The notes beneath the pieces are model-generated. The model made no database searches, was not told where the DNA came from, and saw only the letters and a program-made list of their open reading frames with translations. Source: Intestinimonas timonensis (lineage in GTDB: Bacteria; Bacillota; Clostridia; Oscillospirales; Oscillospiraceae). From it: 9,374 nucleotides of DNA. Within the stretch, counting starts at the first letter, position 1. Each line of letters opens with the position of its first letter. The position numbers and the translations under genes were made by a program. Location: contig NZ_LR130816.1 in the NCBI RefSeq assembly GCF_900626145.1, positions 246,677-256,050 of the forward strand. The letters are read 5' to 3'. Shown piece after piece: positions 6,768 through 9,374 of the stretch.

Positions 6768-6825
6768 ACTACTTCCATGATCCTCCTTGAAATTTCACCC
6801 GTTCTCTCTCTAGACAGACGGCCCG

Positions 6826-7104
6826 TCAGTTGGTGATGACGATGACCTTCTCTCCGGGTACCACCAGGCCCAGTTTATCCCTGGCGATGTCGGCGATCCG
6901 ATCGGGATCGTCGGGATTGGCCACGTCCTCGGCCAGATCGGCGTTGACCTGGGTCTGCTCGGCCACCTGTCGGCTCAGGGCATCCCGCTCGGCCTGGGTC
7001 TGACGGATCCGGCTCTGCAGGTTGAGCAGAGACGTGGCCAGATAGATGAGCAAGGCCAGAATCACCAGCTTGGCGAGCAGTCCGGCTTTCTTGGTCTTTG
7101 GCAT
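6826..7104 (-). CDS. divIC: Septum formation protein DivIC/FtsB family
   Basis: Bitopic cell-division protein of 92 residues, which in Bacillus works with FtsL and DivIB (FtsQ) to activate septal peptidoglycan synthesis. A short basic cytoplasmic N-terminus (MPKTKKAG) is followed by one membrane helix (about 9-27), a coiled coil (about 28-62, LQSRIRQTQAERDALSRQV), then the conserved C-terminal part NPDDPDRIADIARDKLG with a final VVPGEKVIVI. The length is normal. The ATG at 7104 has GGAGGGGAG a few bases upstream. The yabQ reading frame runs into it in another frame over 230 bp. yabR follows 58 bp downstream on the same strand. Confidence 0.94.
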   Translation of the reverse strand: MPKTKKAGLLAKLVILALLIYLATSLLNLQSRIRQTQAERDALSRQVAEQTQVNADLAEDVANPDDPDRIADIARDKLGLVVPGEKVIVITN

Positions 7105-7594
7105 GATCTCTCCCCTCCCATCTCCCGTCTCTGGGACGGGTCAGGTCGTCCATCTCTCCGGGTATCAGGTTAAGTTTATACCATTCCCGCCGATAATGGA
7201 AGTATTTTTTTGCGAATTTCTGAATTTTTTTGCCTAGCCGTGCGACCTGGTCCACTGGCAGGAGGATCAGACGGACCAGCAGGGCCGCTCCATCGGCGGC
7301 CAGACCCACCACAAACAGTGCGGGCGGGCTGAGCAGCAGGAAGTAGAGCAGCGCCCCCAGAAAGAGGGCCGCCGCCATATAGATGCGCACCTCACCGCCG
7401 CCGGCGGCGGTGGCGTAACAGAAGAGCCCCACCGTAACCAGAAGCCAGAAGCCCAGGTCCAGCAGGGCGCCCACCAGGGGGAGTCGGAGGCGCCGCCGCA
7501 TGACCCGGAAAACGTCGTAGACCAGGCCCAGACACCCCCCGAGGGCCGCCGCCCCCAGGAAGGTCCGGACCTGGTCCGCCAGATCGATGCCCAT
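6875..7594 (-). CDS. yabQ: Spore cortex protein YabQ-like, with an unusual 3' overlap into divIC
   Basis: Membrane protein required in Bacillus for spore cortex formation. The N-terminal 115 residues hold the YabQ family region: VRTFLGAAALGGCLGLVYDVFRVMRR, then several hydrophobic helices (LLDLGFWLLVTVGLFCYA, IYMAAALFLGALLYFLLL, ALFVVGLAADG). A basic segment (LGKKIQKFAKKYFHYRREW) follows. From about residue 163 the frame enters divIC in a different frame and becomes Arg/Gly/Asp-rich up to residue 239, with no domain. The native end may therefore be near residue 165, or the tail may be real. The start ATG at 7594 is 6 bp after the yabP stop with only a weak ribosome site, implying translational coupling. 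Confidence 0.8.
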   Translation of the reverse strand: MGIDLADQVRTFLGAAALGGCLGLVYDVFRVMRRRLRLPLVGALLDLGFWLLVTVGLFCYATAAGGGEVRIYMAAALFLGALLYFLLLSPPALFVVGLAADGAALLVRLILLPVDQVARLGKKIQKFAKKYFHYRREWYKLNLIPGEMDDLTRPRDGRWEGRDHAKDQESRTARQAGDSGLAHLSGHVSAQPAEPDPSDPGRAGCPEPTGGRADPGQRRSGRGRGQSRRSRSDRRHRQG

Positions 7595-7600
7595 GGCCCT

Positions 7601-7891
7601 TTACCGGAACAGCCGGGCCAGGAAGCCCGCCCGGGGACCACCGTCGTCCTCGTAGGTGAGGGAGTCCACCATGCCCTCCACCCGCAGGTCGCCCCCGTCC
7701 AGGCTCAGTTTTTCGATGTGGAGCTCCTCCCCCCGCACCACCAGGGTCCCCAGGGAGGTGCGCATGACGATGGCGTTCTCGTCAAAGCTCTCCACCTCCT
7801 CCACCCCGGACACCGAGAGGGACGCCCTTCCCTCCAGGATCACGTGGTGGTCCGCCGCCTCCTGCCGCGGCCGCTTCTCCTCATATTGCAT
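7601..7891 (-). CDS. yabP: Sporulation protein YabP
   Basis: Small protein of 96 residues of the YabP/YqfC family, made in the mother cell during sporulation in Bacillus. Family pattern visible: HHVILEGRASLSVSGVEEVESFDENAIVMRTSLGTLVVRGEELHIEKLSLDGGDLRVEGMVDSLTY is broken into short strands, with FDEN and GDLRVEG the most conserved pieces (quoted here only as landmarks at residues 15-80). The C-terminus (FLARLFR) is basic and amphipathic, a likely membrane contact. The ATG at 7891 has only a modest GGGAA-type ribosome site. It is the first gene of the yabP-yabQ-divIC-yabR unit, with a candidate sigma-E promoter just upstream. Upstream of it stands bioY rather than the S4-domain yabO gene of Bacillus. 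Confidence 0.93.
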   Translation of the reverse strand: MQYEEKRPRQEAADHHVILEGRASLSVSGVEEVESFDENAIVMRTSLGTLVVRGEELHIEKLSLDGGDLRVEGMVDSLTYEDDGGPRAGFLARLFR

Positions 7892-7921
7892 ACAGTTCCC
7901 GCCTTTCCCGGTTTTGCTACC

Positions 7922-7951
7922 AATATATGGGACAGTTGGGTGGGATATGCC
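7922..7951 (-). promoter_or_regulatory. Candidate sigma-E (mother-cell sporulation) promoter of yabP
   Basis: Read on the minus strand: GGCATATC (7951-7944), a 14-bp spacer, then CATATATT (7929-7922). Compared with the Bacillus sigma-E consensus (about GKMATATT, 14 bp, CATACAMT) this matches 7 of 8 and 6 of 8 positions with the correct spacing. It lies between the bioY stop (7955) and yabP, about 30 bp ahead of the yabP start. Bacillus yabP and yabQ are known to be sigma-E dependent. No convincing sigma-A promoter was found in the same gap. Confidence 0.6.
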
Positions 7952-7954
7952 CTC

Positions 7955-8494
7955 TCAGCGCCGTTCCAACGCCCGGCGCAGTGGCCGGTAGAGGGCGGTG
8001 ACGCCGGCGATCTTCAGAAAGTCACCGGGGAGGAAGATGAGCATGCCGCTCCACAAAAGGGCGGGGAGGGCCATGGCACTCTTCAGATATACGTTGAGGA
8101 TGAGCCACATATAGGGCAGGCCCACCAGGTAGAGGGTCCCCAGCCCGGCCAGGGCCGCCAGTGCCACCCGGACCAGCCCCGGTTCTCCCCGACTCACCAT
8201 GCCGATGACCCAGGCGGCGGGGATGAGACCAAGCAGAAAGCCGAAACTGGGCTGGAACACATAGCCCAGACCGCCGCCGCCGGTGAAGATTGGCAGTCCA
8301 ACCAGGCCCAAAACCACATACACCGTCTGGGACACCGCTCCCCACTTGGGCCCCAGCAGCACGCCGGAGAGGGCGGTGGCAAAAAAGAGGAGGGTAATGG
8401 GCACCACGCCCACGGGGATCTTGATAAAGTTGGCCACCGCCGTCACCACGGCGAAGAGGGCGGCCAGCACCAGCATCCGGGTCTGATCTCGCAT
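7955..8494 (-). CDS. bioY: Biotin transporter substrate-binding subunit BioY
   Basis: Integral membrane S-component of an ECF-type vitamin transporter that binds biotin for uptake, working alone or with the EcfA/EcfT energising module, which is not in this window. The protein has 179 residues with about six hydrophobic helices, typical for BioY. Family segments are visible: SGVLLGPKWGAVSQTVYVVLGLVGLP, the glycine-rich loop IFTGGGGLG followed by QPSFGFLLG, and the late helix with LPGDFLKIAGVTALYRPLRRAL. Start ATG at 8494 is used because TTGGAG lies 9 bases upstream; an upstream in-frame ATG at 8548 would fall inside the promoter and operator. The BirA-type operator indicates control by biotin availability. 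Confidence 0.95.
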   Translation of the reverse strand: MRDQTRMLVLAALFAVVTAVANFIKIPVGVVPITLLFFATALSGVLLGPKWGAVSQTVYVVLGLVGLPIFTGGGGLGYVFQPSFGFLLGLIPAAWVIGMVSRGEPGLVRVALAALAGLGTLYLVGLPYMWLILNVYLKSAMALPALLWSGMLIFLPGDFLKIAGVTALYRPLRRALERR

Positions 8495-8508
8495 ATCTGT
8501 CAACTCCA

Positions 8509-8541
8509 ATCGTAAACTATTTTTTATTTCTGGTTTACGAT
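8509..8541. promoter_or_regulatory. BirA-type biotin operator upstream of bioY
   Basis: A perfect inverted repeat of 9-bp arms, ATCGTAAAC (8509-8517) and GTTTACGAT (8533-8541), with a 15-bp AT-rich spacer. This matches the Firmicute BirA box pattern of GTTAAC/GTAAAC half-sites 15 bp apart. The operator covers part of the bioY -10 element, so binding of the biotinyl-AMP-loaded BirA would block transcription. A further similar half-site TTGTAAACC lies at 8559-8567, near the -35. Confidence 0.88.
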
Positions 8542-8565
8542 ACCACATCCCTGTCCATTTGTAAA
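8537..8565 (-). promoter_or_regulatory. Sigma-A promoter of bioY
   Basis: Minus-strand -35 TTTACA (8565-8560), a 17-bp spacer and -10 TATCGT (8542-8537), preceded by TG one base away (extended -10). The predicted start is near 8530, about 36 nt before the bioY start. The -10 overlaps the right arm of the BirA operator and the -35 overlaps a further half-site. Confidence 0.65.
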
Positions 8566-8582
8566 CCTTTTTTTCGCGCTAG

Positions 8583-8611
8583 TTGACTGTCTGGCGGTCA
8601 GGGGATATAAT
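8583..8611 (+). promoter_or_regulatory. Strong sigma-A-type promoter facing the IS element
   Basis: TTGACT (8583-8588), a 17-bp spacer and a perfect TATAAT (8606-8611) on the plus strand, divergent from bioY. No gene of useful length starts downstream before the transposase on the opposite strand. The transcript would begin near 8618 and run antisense to the transposase. It may have served a gene now displaced by the insertion, or a small RNA. Confidence 0.65.
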
Positions 8612-8617
8612 GGGCGG

Positions 8618-8779
8618 GAAAGTCTAATGGTATGAAGTCAAGAGGGTGATGGCAGGAAAAATCGAGAATAAATGCAGGAAAACAGTTGCGTAAGCAGAAA
8701 AAAGGCAACACCAACCTAAGCCCTGCCCCCTAAGATTTTTTGAAACAGGGCGGGAGCGCCAGAGCTGCGAGTGGTGTAC
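8618..8779. other. Non-coding flank of the IS110 transposase gene with RNA-like hairpins
   Basis: About 160 bp without a gene between the promoter and the transposase stop. It contains GTTGC/GCAAC (8685-8689/8705-8709), GCCCTG/CAGGGC (8720-8725/8746-8751, 20-nt loop) and a two-step hairpin that includes the transposase stop codon (8761-8787). The 9-bp GCAGGAAAA is directly repeated (8652-8660 and 8674-8682). IS110-family elements carry a guide (bridge/seek) RNA in such end regions, but the element boundary cannot be fixed from the window. Confidence 0.4.
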
Positions 8780-9374
8780 TCAGCTCTCCGGCGGGATATA
8801 CAGGCGGTTGTCCTTCAGCAGCCGAAAGACCAACCGGACCAGTTTTCTGGCAGTTAAAGCGAGTGCGCGTTTATGCTGGTACTTGTTGACCTCATGGTAT
8901 TTGAGGTCATAGTAGCGCCGGAACTCGGAGTCGCATCTTCTCACGGAGTTGGCGGCTTCCAGCAGGTAGTACCGAAGATAGCGGTTGCCGGATTTAATCA
9001 TTTGGGAGTGTTCGGCTTCAAATTCACCGGACTGGTTCTTGTGCCAGACAAGACCGGCAAACTTGGCGACAGAGGCTTGAGAGTTGAAACGGTGGATATC
9101 GCCAATCTCAGCGATGATACCGGCGGAGTAGACCTTCCCAATGCCGGGAATAGAGGTCAGGGTATTGGGGATAATCTCAAACTGCTGTTCAATGGCCTTT
9201 TCTAAAACCTTAATTTGTTCTTTCAAGGCACGCATGGAAGCAATCGAAACGGACATCGCCTGGTTTACAGTATCGTTCACTGTCTTAGGGAGACGGTAGG
9301 AGCCTCTGGCTGCCGCCTGTACCGCTTTCGCTGTGGCCGCTGGATCTGCAAACCTGCCGCGGCCCGTTTCAGTG
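8780..9374 (-). mobile_element. IS110-family insertion sequence, 3' part of the transposase gene (runs off window)
   Basis: The minus-strand frame is open from the window edge to the stop at 8780, giving 197 C-terminal residues of a transposase of about 400; the N-terminal DEDD RuvC-like domain lies outside. The first visible part (GRGRFADPAATAKAVQAAARGSYR) and a coiled segment lead to the Transposase_20 domain, with the helix-hairpin-helix-like LTSIPGIGKVYSAGIIAEIGDI and the conserved KSGNRYLRYYLLEAANSV that carries the candidate catalytic serine. The gene looks intact here. The GTG at 9280 is internal. Such recombinases insert by a guide-RNA-directed mechanism without target duplication. 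IS110 versus IS1111 subgroup cannot be decided without the element ends. Confidence 0.9.

Noticed and set aside
8495..8548. 18-codon upstream extension of bioY
   Set aside because: It would start inside the promoter and BirA operator; the ATG at 8494 has a well-spaced ribosome site and matches the family start.
8650..8694. Fourteen-codon frame starting ATG GCA after the plus-strand promoter
   Set aside because: Purine-rich sequence is too close to the ATG for a normal ribosome site, and nothing else supports a peptide; kept only as part of the non-coding flank.
1..9374. CRISPR array, tRNA or rRNA genes, toxin-antitoxin or phage defence system
   Set aside because: No regularly spaced repeats, tRNA-like folds or matching gene pairs were seen; apart from the IS110 end the genes are ordinary chromosomal ones.

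Overview
The window looks like a chromosome segment from a GC-rich, endospore-forming Firmicute, probably a gut member of the Oscillospiraceae (Flavonifractor-like). The taxonomic call is inference. It rests on GC-rich codon use, strong AGGAGG-type ribosome binding sites, a sporulation cluster in the Bacillus order yabP-yabQ-divIC-yabR, long-form HPF, and BioY with a BirA-type operator.

Layout. (1) Positions 1-1568, plus strand: end of an iron-chelate/cobalamin-type ABC importer, with a partial FecCD permease overlapping its ATPase by 4 bp. (2) 1577-2257, plus strand: a clear sigma-A promoter, then a DUF1653 protein and an ArsC/Spx-fold thioredoxin-like protein, closed by a bidirectional terminator. 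(3) 2261-4003, minus strand: a two-gene unit of an M55 (DppA-like) D-aminopeptidase and an NYN nuclease-LOTUS protein. (4) 4034-4761, minus strand: hpf with its own promoter and a terminator that is a perfect 44-bp palindrome. (5) 4824-5981, minus strand: a metal-dependent amidohydrolase. (6) 5982-6287: gene-free, with several hairpins and a candidate 233-bp segment bounded by inverted repeats. (7) 6288-7951, minus strand: yabP, yabQ, divIC and yabR behind a candidate sigma-E promoter. (8) 7955-8567, minus strand: bioY with a promoter and overlapping BirA operator. (9) 8568-9374: a strong plus-strand promoter facing no visible gene, then the 3' part of an IS110-family transposase on the minus strand that runs off the window.

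How the parts relate. Most units are independent housekeeping, nutrient-uptake or sporulation transcription units. The yabP-yabR block joins two spore-formation genes (mother-cell sigma-E control known in Bacillus) to the division protein DivIC and an S1 RNA-binding protein. The spoIIE that follows yabR in Bacillus is absent; the hairpin-rich segment and the amidohydrolase lie there instead. The clearest regulatory reading is biotin control of bioY: an inverted repeat GTAAAC-N15-GTTTAC (9-bp arms) lies across the -10 element.

I see no convincing undescribed multi-gene system. The items most worth a second look are the non-coding flank of the IS110 element (possible guide RNA), the promoter facing it, the inverted-repeat-bounded segment at 6017-6249, and the yabQ frame that runs 230 bp into divIC.
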